From Pseudomonas laurylsulfativorans (GTDB lineage Bacteria; Pseudomonadota; Gammaproteobacteria; Pseudomonadales; Pseudomonadaceae), in contig NZ_MUJK01000006.1 of the NCBI RefSeq assembly GCF_002906155.1, positions 124,001-188,000 on the forward strand: DNA of 64,000 nucleotides, written 5' to 3'. Under the pieces are notes generated by a model. The model had not been told where the DNA came from. It did not search any database and saw only the letters and a program-made list of their open reading frames with translations. The position numbers were made by a program, and so were the translations under genes. Every line of letters starts with the position of its first letter. Position 1 is the stretch's first letter. Of this stretch, positions 53,599-62,301 are shown piece by piece.

Positions 53599-54915
53599 TT
53601 ACCAGCAGATACCTTCGGTGCGACCGTTGACGCTGGTGGCCTTGGACATGAAGCCAACCAGGTCGATCACCTGCTTGCCGTGTGGAACGTCCTGCACCAA
53701 GGCGCGGAATTTCTCGTCACGGTTGCCGAGGATGATCACGTCGGAGTTGTTGATCACCGCGTCGAAGTCGGCGTTGAGCAAGGACGAGACGTGAGGGATC
53801 TTCGACTCGATGTAGTCCTTGTTCGCACCGTGAACGCGGGCGTACTCGACGTTGCTGTCGTAGATGCTCAGGTCGTAGCCCTTGCCGATCAGCATTTCCG
53901 CCAGGTCAACCAGCGGGCTTTCGCGCAGGTCGTCGGTGCCGGCCTTGAAGCTCAGGCCCAGCAGGGCGACTTTGCGTTTGTCGTGGCTGGAGACGATGTC
54001 GAAAGCGTTCTGCACCTGGGATTCGTTGCTGCGCATCAGCGAGTTGAGCAACGGCGCTTCCACGTCCAGGGAACCGGCGCGGTAGGTCAGGGCACGCACG
54101 TCTTTTGGCAGGCACGAACCGCCGAAGGCGAAGCCCGGGCGCATGTAGTACTGGGACAGGTTGAGGGTCTTGTCCTGGCAGACCACGTCCATCACTTCGC
54201 GACCGTCGACCCCGACCGCCTTGGCGATGTTGCCGATTTCGTTGGCGAAGGTGACCTTGGTGGCGTGCCACACGTTGCAGGTGTACTTGATCATCTCGGC
54301 AACGGCGATGTCCTTGCGGATGATCGGTGCGTCGAGCTCTTCGTACAGCGATTGCAGAACATCGCCGGACGCTTTGTCGAATTCGCCGATGACGGTCATT
54401 GGCGGCTGGTCGTAGTCGGCGATGGCGGTGCTTTCGCGCAGGAACTCAGGGTTCACGGCTACGCCAAAATCAACACCGGCCTTCTTGCCGGAGCAGTCTT
54501 CGAGAATCGGGATGACCACGTTGGCGACAGTGCCCGGCAGTACGGTGCTGCGCACGACGATGGTGTGGCGGGTGGCCTTGTCGCGCAGGACAAAACCGAT
54601 TTCGCGGCACACGGCCTCGATGTAGTTCAGCTCCAGGTCGCCGTTCTTCTTGCTCGGCGTGCCCACGCAGATCATCGACAGGTCGGTGTCGCGAATCGCC
54701 TCGGCGAAGTTGGTGGTGCCGCGCAGACGACCGGTCTGGATACCCTGGGCCAGAAGTTCGCCCAGGCCCGGTTCAACAATCGGCGATTTGCCGGCATTGA
54801 TCATATCGATCTTGTCTTTGGCCACATCGACGCCAACGACGTCATGACCCCGTGCAGACAGGCAACCGGCACAGACTGCGCCGACGTAACCCAAACCAAA
54901 AATGCTGATGCGCAT
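53599..54915 (-). CDS. algD: GDP-mannose 6-dehydrogenase AlgD
   Basis: 438 residues. Oxidises GDP-mannose to GDP-mannuronate, the committed step. N-terminal NAD-binding Rossmann fold (MRISIFGLGYVGAVCAGCL), catalytic Cys in FGGSCLPKDVRAL, C-terminal UDP/GDP-sugar domain (LGLSFKAGTDDLRESPLVDL). First gene of the operon. Confidence 0.97.
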   Translation of the reverse strand: MRISIFGLGYVGAVCAGCLSARGHDVVGVDVAKDKIDMINAGKSPIVEPGLGELLAQGIQTGRLRGTTNFAEAIRDTDLSMICVGTPSKKNGDLELNYIEAVCREIGFVLRDKATRHTIVVRSTVLPGTVANVVIPILEDCSGKKAGVDFGVAVNPEFLRESTAIADYDQPPMTVIGEFDKASGDVLQSLYEELDAPIIRKDIAVAEMIKYTCNVWHATKVTFANEIGNIAKAVGVDGREVMDVVCQDKTLNLSQYYMRPGFAFGGSCLPKDVRALTYRAGSLDVEAPLLNSLMRSNESQVQNAFDIVSSHDKRKVALLGLSFKAGTDDLRESPLVDLAEMLIGKGYDLSIYDSNVEYARVHGANKDYIESKIPHVSSLLNADFDAVINNSDVIILGNRDEKFRALVQDVPHGKQVIDLVGFMSKATSVNGRTEGICW

Positions 54916-55400
54916 CGCAATTACCTCTCTATTATCAAGCCTGTTTACATCGAGCCATTAGATGGCCAGAGTTAATGGTGTGCAGCGGTAAAAGTGCACT
55001 CGCAAGTGCGACTTACAGGCGCAACAATGCCGTGTGCTGGCATATGAGTTACGAGTGTCTAAATAAATGCACTCAAGGGGTGCGCAACTAGGTCTTGTTA
55101 TTATGATTTGCCCTGTTATGCAGCCGATCCTCCTTTCAGGAGATGCTCGCGCAAAGGTATTACACGCTTGATGTCAGGCCGAAAGCCCGTAGATCAAGCG
55201 CTTTGGTGCTCGGGTGAGCACGTTTGTAGGGGCGCTGTCGTGGCCTTGTAGGGGATAGTCATACCGCGTTATCTCCTGTCCGCTTGCTGTTGTCCAAATT
55301 AGTGATTAGTCAGCGCAAGTTTGTATTACAACTTCGCTATACGAATCGCTTATCTGCGTAAGTTATCTCGTACACGCTCGGCGAGAATCGTTACCGGTGG
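54916..55400 (-). other. Long untranslated leader of algD
   Basis: No credible gene on either strand. Relatively AT-rich. If transcription starts at the promoter near 55401, the leader is close to 480 nt, comparable to the long leader known for algD in P. aeruginosa. A short dyad CTCCTTTCAGGAG lies at 55130-55142. Confidence 0.45.
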
Positions 55401-55427
55401 TATGAGCGGCGCGTTTGGACATAGTTC
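55401..55427 (-). promoter_or_regulatory. Candidate AlgU (sigma-22) promoter of algD
   Basis: On the minus strand GAACTA (55427-55422), 16 bases, then TCATA (55405-55401). The AlgU consensus is GAACTT-N16/17-TCtgA, so each element has one mismatch. It is the best match I found in the 820-bp gap. AT-rich DNA at 55440-55660 upstream could hold further regulator sites. Confidence 0.45.
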
Positions 55428-55695
55428 CAGTCCGCCCATCACGAAATCTGAAATTTCTTGAAATATTGAGAAAGATGGCACTGCTCTCAAACTGATAGCA
55501 CTTGCCGTTTCGCCCTTTATATATAGGCGGATAATTGAAGCGGATAGTTTTTTGCCACTACGGAGAAATTATTTCGGTGCCACTACTGAAAAAAAAGATC
55601 GAAGTCGAGTGAAACTAAAGTTAGAAATTAGTGTGTTGTATTTTTGGCGCCATAAAAATGGCGAAAAGGCGGGGGAAGGCTGAAGTGAGTCCAGG

Positions 55696-55731
55696 GTCGG
55701 CGCACGAAGGTTGTGAAGGCCGTGCGCCGAC
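55696..55731. terminator. Hairpin after yaaA
   Basis: Perfect 11-bp stem GTCGGCGCACG / CGTGCGCCGAC with a 14-base loop, 9 bp past the yaaA stop. No T-run follows, so it may protect the 3' end instead of terminating alone. Confidence 0.5.
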
Positions 55732-55739
55732 GAGTTGCA

Positions 55740-56519
55740 TCACTCTGGTGCGTGATCGCGCAGGAACACCAGAGTGTCCGGTTTAGACTGCTCGACGCTG
55801 TAGCGATAGCCTTGAACGTCGAACTGCTTGAGGGTCGCCGGATCGTTGATGCGTTCCTCGATGACGAAGCGGCTCATCAAGCCGCGGGCCTTTTTCGCGT
55901 AGAAGCTGATGATCTTGTACTGGCCGTTCTTCAGGTCCTTGAATTCGGTATTGATGATGCGTGCGTTCAAGGCGTTGCGTTTGACCGCCGAAAAGTACTC
56001 GTTGGACGCCAGGTTGAGCAGCACGTCATCGCCCTGATCGACCAGGGCTTCGTTCAGCCATTCGCTGATGCGCGTGCCCCAAAAGGCATACAAATCCTTA
56101 CCCCGGGCGTTGGCCAGCTTGGTGCCCATTTCCAGGCGATAGGGTTGCATCAGGTCCAGCGGGCGCAGCAGGCCGTACAGGCCCGAGAGCATGCGCAGGT
56201 GTTTTTGGGCGTAATCGAAATCGGCTTCGCTGAGGGTTTGCGCGTTCATGCCGGTGTACACATCGCCCTTGAAGGCCAGCAGTGCCTGCTTGGCGTTTTC
56301 CGGGGTGAACGCAGGCGTCCAGCTGCCGAAACGCGCGGCGTTAAGCCCGCCGATCTTGTCGGAGACGTGCATCAACTCGCTGATTTGCGCGGGCGTCAGC
56401 TCGCGCAATTGCAGGATCAACTCCTGGGAGTGGTCGAGGTACTGCGGCTGGGTGAAGCGCTGGGTCGCCGGCGGTGTTTCGTAGTCGAGGGTCTTGGCGG
56501 GTGAGATCACCATCAGCAT
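55740..56519 (-). CDS. yaaA: Peroxide stress protein YaaA
   Basis: 259 residues from ATG 56519 (MLMVISPAKTLDYETP), the family length. DUF328/YaaA: a DNA-binding protein that lowers free iron and oxidative damage in E. coli. Conserved SGLYGLLRPLDLMQPYRLEMG and FYAKKARGLMSRF are present. Codons upstream to 56777 translate a REP and are not used. Confidence 0.95.
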   Translation of the reverse strand: MLMVISPAKTLDYETPPATQRFTQPQYLDHSQELILQLRELTPAQISELMHVSDKIGGLNAARFGSWTPAFTPENAKQALLAFKGDVYTGMNAQTLSEADFDYAQKHLRMLSGLYGLLRPLDLMQPYRLEMGTKLANARGKDLYAFWGTRISEWLNEALVDQGDDVLLNLASNEYFSAVKRNALNARIINTEFKDLKNGQYKIISFYAKKARGLMSRFVIEERINDPATLKQFDVQGYRYSVEQSKPDTLVFLRDHAPE

Positions 56520-56631
56520 GAAGTCGTCTCCTTTAATCGTGGCGGCGATTCTAGGGGGTTGTCTTCGTTGACTCCAGCTATCGCGTCCATAGGTGATGGC
56601 CGGTGGAGTACGGATTTTGTCTAGATGGGCT

Positions 56632-56767
56632 TCTGTGGCGAGGGAGCTTGCTCCCGCTCGAGCGCGAAGCGGTCGCAATCCTGTGCACCCATTTACCCTG
56701 AAAGAATGCGATTGCTCATTTTGGGTCTGCTTCGCAGCCCAGCGGGAGCAAGCTCCCTCGCCACAGA
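56632..56767. repeat. Inverted REP pair, GTGGCGAGGGAGCTTG class
   Basis: Left arm TGTGGCGAGGGAGCTTGCTC and right arm GAGCAAGCTCCCTCGCCACA, between the divergent yaaA and deacetylase-like genes. Confidence 0.85.
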
Positions 56768-56843
56768 AAGCATTCATGCCTCAGGAGGAGTGGGTTACTT
56801 ATCAGCTATAGTGCCGCGCGGGTTTTGTTATGGAGACATCCCA

Positions 56844-57968
56844 TTGCGTATCGTTTTTCTTATCTCGATCTGGCTGTTGAGCTTCGGCGTGCTGGCGGCA
56901 CCGGGCGATGTGGCGACGCTTGATCGCGGCACCTGGCCGGAAAAGCTCGGCAACCCGACGTTGTTCGACGTGGCGTCGAGGGCCGAGATCCTCATGTTTT
57001 CCAGTGTGCTGTTGACCAGCGAGTCGCTGGATGAAACTGCCCTGGCCCAGCGCCTGGGCCTGCGCACGATCAATCTGGAGTCGGTCAACCGGGTTCGCCA
57101 GCATCTGTGGCAACGGCTGCTGGCCAACTACAACTTCGCCCAACAGAGTTGCGACCAGGATGCCTCCTTCTGTTTTCTGGTCGAAGACATGCCCACCCTG
57201 CGCGAGCAGGCCGCCAAGTTCCAGGTCAGCGCAGACAGCTACTACATCAAGTGGGCCGAGCCGAGCCGCGTGTTTCACACCCAATACCTGGACGAGCAGT
57301 TGCGCAAGGCCGCGCTGTTCCCGCAAACCAGCAGCGAAGTCGATCGTTTCGGCGACTATGAGCGCAACGGCGACCAGATGCATGACCGGCTGTTTCTGCT
57401 GACCTTCGACAGCGCCGCCAACGCTGCGCCGGACAATACCGCCTGGGTCACCGAGTACCTGCGCAAGTCGAACATGAGCGCAACGTTCTTCGTCCTTGGC
57501 AAGGACATCCAGGCCCGTTTGGCCGAGCATTCGGTGAGCAACCTGCAAGCGACTTACTCGACCCAGTGCATCGGCGTGCAAGGCTGGGAGTTCCGTTCCC
57601 ACAGCTATTGGCAGGACTGGCAGGACTCGGTGCGCCGCAGCGCTGAACTGGTCAAAAGCAAACTGCCGGAGAACTACGTGCCGCTGTTCCGCCCACCGGA
57701 TGGCCAGCGCCGTTCCGATGCTGAAAGCTTCTTCAAAACTCAGGGTTTGCAGGTAGCGCTGTGGGACATCGACGCCCAGGACGGCGCCGGCAAACTCAAG
57801 GGCAACCAGAGTGCGCAACGGGTGCTCACCCTGATGCTGCTGTGGCGACACGGCGTAATCAATTTCAATGTGAAGCAGGATGGGGTGAAAACGGCGTTGC
57901 CGTGGCTGGTCACGCAAACGGCGCCGGTCGGGATCGGCTGGGAAGATTGTCAGGATGCGTTTCGCTGA
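56844..57968 (+). CDS. Secreted polysaccharide-deacetylase-like (NodB-fold) protein
   Basis: 374 residues starting at TTG 56844, with GGAG nine bases upstream; the only ATG nearby (56830) is out of frame and frames further upstream run through a REP. Signal peptide LRIVFLISIWLLSFGVLA. The NodB core runs from about residue 190. Motif 1 reads TFDSA instead of TFDD, motif 2 RSHSYW lacks the second His, motif 3 FRPPDGQ is kept, and the last motif is INFNV. Metal binding is therefore doubtful, and it may bind a glycan without cleaving it. Confidence 0.8.
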   Translation: MRIVFLISIWLLSFGVLAAPGDVATLDRGTWPEKLGNPTLFDVASRAEILMFSSVLLTSESLDETALAQRLGLRTINLESVNRVRQHLWQRLLANYNFAQQSCDQDASFCFLVEDMPTLREQAAKFQVSADSYYIKWAEPSRVFHTQYLDEQLRKAALFPQTSSEVDRFGDYERNGDQMHDRLFLLTFDSAANAAPDNTAWVTEYLRKSNMSATFFVLGKDIQARLAEHSVSNLQATYSTQCIGVQGWEFRSHSYWQDWQDSVRRSAELVKSKLPENYVPLFRPPDGQRRSDAESFFKTQGLQVALWDIDAQDGAGKLKGNQSAQRVLTLMLLWRHGVINFNVKQDGVKTALPWLVTQTAPVGIGWEDCQDAFR

Positions 57969-57975
57969 AAGCGAC

Positions 57976-58000
57976 AAAACCCAGTAAACATTGGGTTTTT
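57976..58000 (+). terminator. Rho-independent terminator after the deacetylase-like gene
   Basis: Stem AAAACCCA / TGGGTTTT with an 8-base loop and continuing T, just past the stop at 57968. Confidence 0.75.
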
Positions 58001-58304
58001 GGCAGTTTTGGACGGGAATTTACTGCAGGTTGACTTCCGACTGTAAACGGGTGATGGCAGTCCGCCAAGTGTTATTGGTCATTCTGAAAAATAAACTTCA
58101 AAAAAGCGTCAAAGTACTTTTTTCTGTCACACGTTTTGGAGTATTACGAAGACAGACCGCCGAAACCTGCAACACAGGTGGCGTCTTCCAAGACCCCGCA
58201 TGTAGGCAGAACACTTGAGTCCCCGCAGGTGTATTCGGTAGTCACTTCGAGGCGCAGCACCGCCAAGGTATTGCGTCGAATGGCTCCCACAAAGGTGACC
58301 GAGT
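58001..58304 (+). other. Gene-free region before the PIN-PhoH gene
   Basis: About 300 bp with no convincing gene on either strand. The first half is AT-rich and includes an A/T-run area near 58086-58125. The second half holds short dyads (CCTGCAACACAGG). A promoter for the PhoH gene is expected, but I cannot place it with confidence. Confidence 0.4.
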
Positions 58305-59699
58305 ATGGATGATCACGGACGTAGCTCTTCTTCCAACCAGCCAATCCTTTATGTACTCGATACCAACGTATTGATTCACGATCCAAACGCGCTGCTTAAC
58401 TTCGAAGAACACCACGTCGCGATCCCGATGACCGTGCTTGAAGAACTCGACAAGCTCAAGAGCGGGCATCACAGCGTTGCCGCCGAATGCCGCCAGGCCA
58501 TCCGCCTGATCGACAAGACCCTGGGTGATGCCTCACCCGAGGACGTCGAGCAGGGTGTGCCGATCCAGCGTGGCAAAAGCGGACCCAAGGGTTTGCTGTC
58601 AATTCTGATGAGCAAGCATGCCGAGCCGAACCTGATTCTGCCCGAGCACCTCAACGACAACAAAATCATCAACCAACTGATCGACCTGCATACGCGCGAT
58701 CCGAAGAAGCCCGTGGTGCTGGTCACCAAAGACATCAATATGCGCCTCAAGGCGCGCGCCTGCGGGATTGCGGCCGAGGACTACAGCACCGACCAACTGG
58801 TCGATGACGTGTCCTTGCTGCCCAACGGCTACCACAACATGACCGGCTCTTTCTGGGACCGTGTGAGCAAGGTCGAAACCCGTCAGGACCATGGCCGCAC
58901 CTGGCATCAAGTGCAGTTGATCGACAACCTGCCGGCGGTGCACATCAACGAATTCATCATCGATGAACAGGGCTTTGTCGGCTGGATCAAGGAGATTGAA
59001 GAAGACCGCTTGCTGATTCTCGATCTGCACCAGGAACCGCTGCTGCACCAGGAAGCCTGGGGTCTGAAGCCGCGTGATATCTATCAGAGCCTGGCGTTGT
59101 ATGCCTTGCTCGATCCGGACATCCACCTGGTCAACCTTTCAGGTGCCGCGGGTTCGGGGAAAACCATCCTGGCGCTGGCCGCTGCGATCGAGCAGACCAT
59201 GGTCAGCAAACGCTATCGCCGCATCATCGCCACCCGCAGCGTGCAGGGCCTGGATCAGGAAATCGGCTTCCTGCCCGGCACCGAGGCGGAAAAAATGGAG
59301 CCGTGGCTGGGCGCCATCACCGACAACCTCGAAGCCTTGCACATGGATGACGAAAGCACCCATGGCAGCGTCGACTACATCCTCAGCAAAGTGCCGTTGC
59401 AGTTCAAATCCCTCAACTACATCCGGGGTCGCAGCTTCCAGCAGAGCCTGATTTTGATCGACGAATGCCAGAACCTCACGCCGCACCAGATGAAAACCAT
59501 CATCACCCGTGCCGGCGCCGGTTCCAAAGTAGTGTGCCTGGGCAACCTGGCGCAGATCGATACCCCTTACCTGTCCGCGACCAGCTCCGGGCTGACCTAC
59601 CTCACTGAACGCTTCAAGGACTTCCCGAACGGGGTGCACATCACCCTGCAAGGGGTACCACGCTCGATCCTGGCTGAATACGCCGAAACGCATTTGTAA
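58305..59699 (+). CDS. PIN-PhoH family ATPase/RNase
   Basis: 464 residues. N-terminal PIN nuclease domain (VLDTNVLIHDPNAL, with acidic active-site residues and later VTKDINMRLKA). C-terminal PhoH P-loop ATPase with Walker A AAGSGKT around residues 281-287 and Walker B LILIDECQN. The family (PhoH2/YlaK-type) is thought to unwind and cut RNA. Start ATG 58305. Followed by a terminator. Confidence 0.93.
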   Translation: MDDHGRSSSSNQPILYVLDTNVLIHDPNALLNFEEHHVAIPMTVLEELDKLKSGHHSVAAECRQAIRLIDKTLGDASPEDVEQGVPIQRGKSGPKGLLSILMSKHAEPNLILPEHLNDNKIINQLIDLHTRDPKKPVVLVTKDINMRLKARACGIAAEDYSTDQLVDDVSLLPNGYHNMTGSFWDRVSKVETRQDHGRTWHQVQLIDNLPAVHINEFIIDEQGFVGWIKEIEEDRLLILDLHQEPLLHQEAWGLKPRDIYQSLALYALLDPDIHLVNLSGAAGSGKTILALAAAIEQTMVSKRYRRIIATRSVQGLDQEIGFLPGTEAEKMEPWLGAITDNLEALHMDDESTHGSVDYILSKVPLQFKSLNYIRGRSFQQSLILIDECQNLTPHQMKTIITRAGAGSKVVCLGNLAQIDTPYLSATSSGLTYLTERFKDFPNGVHITLQGVPRSILAEYAETHL

Positions 59700-59708
59700 C
59701 CCTTCACC

Positions 59709-59742
59709 CAAACCGGGCGGCCGCGAGGTCGCCCGGTTTTTT
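59709..59742 (+). terminator. Rho-independent terminator after PIN-PhoH
   Basis: Stem AAACCGGGCG / CGCCCGGTTT with a 10-base loop and a T-run, 10 bp after the stop. Confidence 0.9.
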
Positions 59743-59763
59743 ATGCCCAACACAAATCCAAAA

Positions 59764-59863
59764 TGTAGGAGCGAGCCTGCTCGCGATGGACGTCAACGAA
59801 AACGCGTGCTGCCTGAATAACCGCGTTGTCCCTGCGTTTTTCGCGAGCAGGCTCGCTCCTACA
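59764..59863. repeat. BIME upstream of moaC
   Basis: Arms TGTAGGAGCGAGCCTGCTCG and CGAGCAGGCTCGCTCCTACA around about 55 bp. Confidence 0.9.
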
Positions 59864-59945
59864 GGGGATGTGTGACCCGATAATCATGCGTGCGGAAAAT
59901 TGACCCGCAGGTTTACAATCGGGATTCCTGATCAGGAGTAATCCC

Positions 59946-60419
59946 GTGCTGACTCATCTCGATTCCCAAGGTCGCGCCAACATGGTCGACGTCACTGAAA
60001 AAGCCGTGACGTTCCGTGAGGCGACCGCTCAAGCGCTGGTGCGCATGCTGCCCGAAACCCTGCAGATGATTGTCAGTGGCGGCCACCCCAAGGGTGATGT
60101 GTTTGCCGTGGCGCGCATTGCCGGCATTCAGGCGGCGAAGAAAACCAGTGATCTGATTCCCCTGTGCCACCCGCTGATGCTGACCGGCGTCAAGGTCGAG
60201 CTCAGTGCCGAAGGTGAGGATTCGGTGCGCATCGTGGCGCGCTGCAAGTTGTCCGGGCAGACCGGTGTCGAGATGGAAGCCCTGACCGCTGCCAGCGTCG
60301 CCGCGCTGACGATCTATGACATGTGCAAGGCCGTGGACCGCGGCATGACCATCGAAAGCGTGCGACTGCTGGAGAAGGTCGGCGGCAAGAGCGGTCACTT
60401 CCAGGCGGAGCAGCCATGA
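59946..60419 (+). CDS. moaC: Cyclic pyranopterin monophosphate synthase MoaC
   Basis: 157 residues from GTG 59946 (CAGGAG upstream). Acts after MoaA in molybdenum cofactor synthesis. Motifs MVDVTEKAVTFREA, GIQAAKKTSDLIPLCHPL (active-site His), EMEALTAASVAALTIYDMCKA and the C-terminal GGKSGHF are typical. Overlaps moaD as ATGA. Confidence 0.96.
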   Translation: MLTHLDSQGRANMVDVTEKAVTFREATAQALVRMLPETLQMIVSGGHPKGDVFAVARIAGIQAAKKTSDLIPLCHPLMLTGVKVELSAEGEDSVRIVARCKLSGQTGVEMEALTAASVAALTIYDMCKAVDRGMTIESVRLLEKVGGKSGHFQAEQP

Positions 60420-60658
60420 ACGTTACCGTGAAGTTTTTCGCTCGTTATCGTGAAGCGCTGGGGCTGGACTCGGTGAAGGTTGAAGGCAACTTCGCCACCG
60501 TCGACGACGTGCGCGCACTGTTGGCCCAGCGTGACGGTGCCGAAGTATTGAGCGAGCAAAACCTGATGTGCGCCCGCAATGAAGACCTGTGCCAGCTCGA
60601 CGAGCCGGTCAGCGAGGGCGATGAAGTGGCCTTCTTTCCGACCGTGACCGGAGGCTGA
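60416..60658 (+). CDS. moaD: Molybdopterin synthase small subunit MoaD
   Basis: 80 residues from ATG 60416. Ubiquitin-like sulfur carrier: starts VTVKFFARYRE and ends in the obligatory Gly-Gly (VAFFPTVTGG), which carries the thiocarboxylate. Forms MPT synthase with MoaE, whose gene follows 3 bp later. Confidence 0.95.
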   Translation: MNVTVKFFARYREALGLDSVKVEGNFATVDDVRALLAQRDGAEVLSEQNLMCARNEDLCQLDEPVSEGDEVAFFPTVTGG

Positions 60659-60661
60659 GGC

Positions 60662-61114
60662 ATGGCCATTCGCGTGCAGTCCACACCGTTTGACCCGGGT
60701 GCCGAAGTCAACGCCATGCACGATGCCAATGTCGGCGTGGGTGCGGTGGTGAGTTTTGTCGGCTACGTGCGCGACTTCAATGACGGCCTCGACGTCGCCG
60801 GGATGTTCCTCGAACACTATCCCGGCATGACTGAAAAGGCCCTCGGCAAGATCGCCATCGAGGCCGGGCAGCGCTGGCCGTTGCTCAAGCTGGAAGTGCT
60901 GCACCGCATCGGCGCCCTGGAACCGGGCGAGCCGATTGTCTTCGTCGGCGCGGCCAGCGCCCATCGTCAGGCGGCATTTGACGCCTGCGCCTTTGTCATG
61001 GATTACCTGAAAACCCGTGCGCCGTTCTGGAAGAAAGAAAACACCAGCGACGGACCGCGTTGGGTTGAGGGGCGTGAAAGCGATCATGCGGCGGCGGATC
61101 GCTGGAAGCAGTAA
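60662..61114 (+). CDS. moaE: Molybdopterin synthase catalytic subunit MoaE
   Basis: 150 residues. Motifs GAVVSFVGYVRDF, LEHYPGMTEKAL, HRIGALEPGEPIVFVGAASAHRQAAFDAC and the catalytic-Lys segment KTRAPFWKKE. Completes the moaCDE unit; moaA is not here. Confidence 0.96.
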   Translation: MAIRVQSTPFDPGAEVNAMHDANVGVGAVVSFVGYVRDFNDGLDVAGMFLEHYPGMTEKALGKIAIEAGQRWPLLKLEVLHRIGALEPGEPIVFVGAASAHRQAAFDACAFVMDYLKTRAPFWKKENTSDGPRWVEGRESDHAAADRWKQ

Positions 61115-61139
61115 ATCCTGCGTTGCTCTCAGGTAAGCC

Positions 61140-61228
61140 TTCGCGAGCAGGCTCGCTCCCACAGAGTTCTGTGTCGTGCACAAAATCTGTGTTCAACCAG
61201 ATCTGGGAGCGAGCCTGCTCGCGATGGC
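61140..61228. repeat. BIME after moaE
   Basis: Arms TTCGCGAGCAGGCTCGCTCC and GGGAGCGAGCCTGCTCGCGA around about 45 bp. The 301-bp gap 61115-61415 holds this and the promoter at 61301. Confidence 0.85.
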
Positions 61229-61300
61229 GTCATCTGCATCACCAAAAATCTTGCTGACACACCACTCGACCATCGGCTGGCACGGGCTGCAATTGCCTCA

Positions 61301-61329
61301 TTGACGACTCATACATAAAAGTCCAGTAT
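61301..61329 (+). promoter_or_regulatory. Candidate sigma-70 promoter of the binding-protein gene
   Basis: TTGACG, 17 bases, CAGTAT, about 85 bp before the start codon. Good -35, weak -10. Confidence 0.45.
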
Positions 61330-61415
61330 GGAATTATAAGTACAAAAAAGGCTTCCACCCGTTTCAGCTTTTTCTTCTGTCTTGCCAAACCAACAACAAC
61401 CCGCGAGAAACGAAC

Positions 61416-62192
61416 ATGAAGAAGTTTCCCCTCATCACCGGTCTGGCCCTGAGCCTGTTGGCGTGCAGTTCTGTGTTTGCCGCCGAGAAAACCCTGCGCA
61501 TCGGCATTGAAGCCGCTTACCCACCGTTCGCCTCGAAAACCGACAAAGGCGAGATCGTCGGTTTCGACTATGACATCGGCAACGCCCTGTGCGCGCAGAT
61601 GAAGGTCAAGTGTGTGTGGGTCGAAGGCGAGTTCGACGGTCTGATTCCTTCCCTGAAGGTGAAGAAAATCGACATGGCGCTGTCGTCCATGACCATCAAT
61701 GAAGACCGCAAGAAGTCGGTGGACTTCACCCACAAGTACTATTTCACCTCGTCGCGCCTGGTGATGAAGGACGGCGCGGTGGTGGATGACCAGTACGCCA
61801 GCCTCAAGGGCAAGACGGTCGGCGTGCAGCGCGCCACCACCACCGACCGTTACGCCTCCGAGGTGTTCGAGCCCAAGGGCATCAACGTCAAGCGCTACAG
61901 CAACAACGAAGAAATCTACATGGACCTGGCAGCCGGTCGCCTCGACGCGATTTTTGCCGACACCATTCCGCTCAATGACTTCCTGTCGATGCCGCGTGGC
62001 CAGGGTTATGCCTTTGTCGGGCCTGAGCTGAAAGATCCGAAGTATGTGGGCGAGGGTGCCGGGATTGCCGTGCGCAAGGGCAATACCGAACTGGTCAGCG
62101 AGCTGAACACGGCCATTGATGGCATTCGCGCCAATGGTGAGTACCAGAAGATTTCCGAGAAGTATTTCAAGTCTGACATTTACGGCGACTGA
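61416..62192 (+). CDS. Periplasmic basic amino-acid binding protein (ABC uptake)
   Basis: 258 residues, signal peptide ending SSVFA. Family 3 solute-binding fold (LRIGIEAAYPPFASKTDKGEIVGFDYDIGNALC; LKGKTVGVQRATTTDRYASEVF; DLAAGRLDAIFADT), close to HisJ/ArgT/AotJ. In P. aeruginosa a similar gene lies next to dauR, so arginine or D-arginine is a likely ligand; inferred. No permease or ATPase gene is adjacent. Confidence 0.92.
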   Translation: MKKFPLITGLALSLLACSSVFAAEKTLRIGIEAAYPPFASKTDKGEIVGFDYDIGNALCAQMKVKCVWVEGEFDGLIPSLKVKKIDMALSSMTINEDRKKSVDFTHKYYFTSSRLVMKDGAVVDDQYASLKGKTVGVQRATTTDRYASEVFEPKGINVKRYSNNEEIYMDLAAGRLDAIFADTIPLNDFLSMPRGQGYAFVGPELKDPKYVGEGAGIAVRKGNTELVSELNTAIDGIRANGEYQKISEKYFKSDIYGD

Positions 62193-62198
62193 TAGATC

Positions 62199-62277
62199 GC
62201 CATCGCGGGCAAGCCCGCTCTTACATTAATGGATCGGTTTACACCGTACCCTGTGGGAGCGGGCTTACCCGCGATGA
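62199..62277. repeat. BIME between the binding-protein gene and dauR
   Basis: Arms ATCGCGGGCAAGCCCGCTCT and TGGGAGCGGGCTTACCCGCG between converging genes. Confidence 0.85.
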
Positions 62278-62301
62278 GGCCAGAACAATCCCAGCAAATC
62301 T

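Noticed and set aside
58144..58386. Small minus-strand frame with several Cys before the PhoH gene
   Set aside because: Overlaps the start of the PIN domain in antisense, has no RBS and no signal; not supported.
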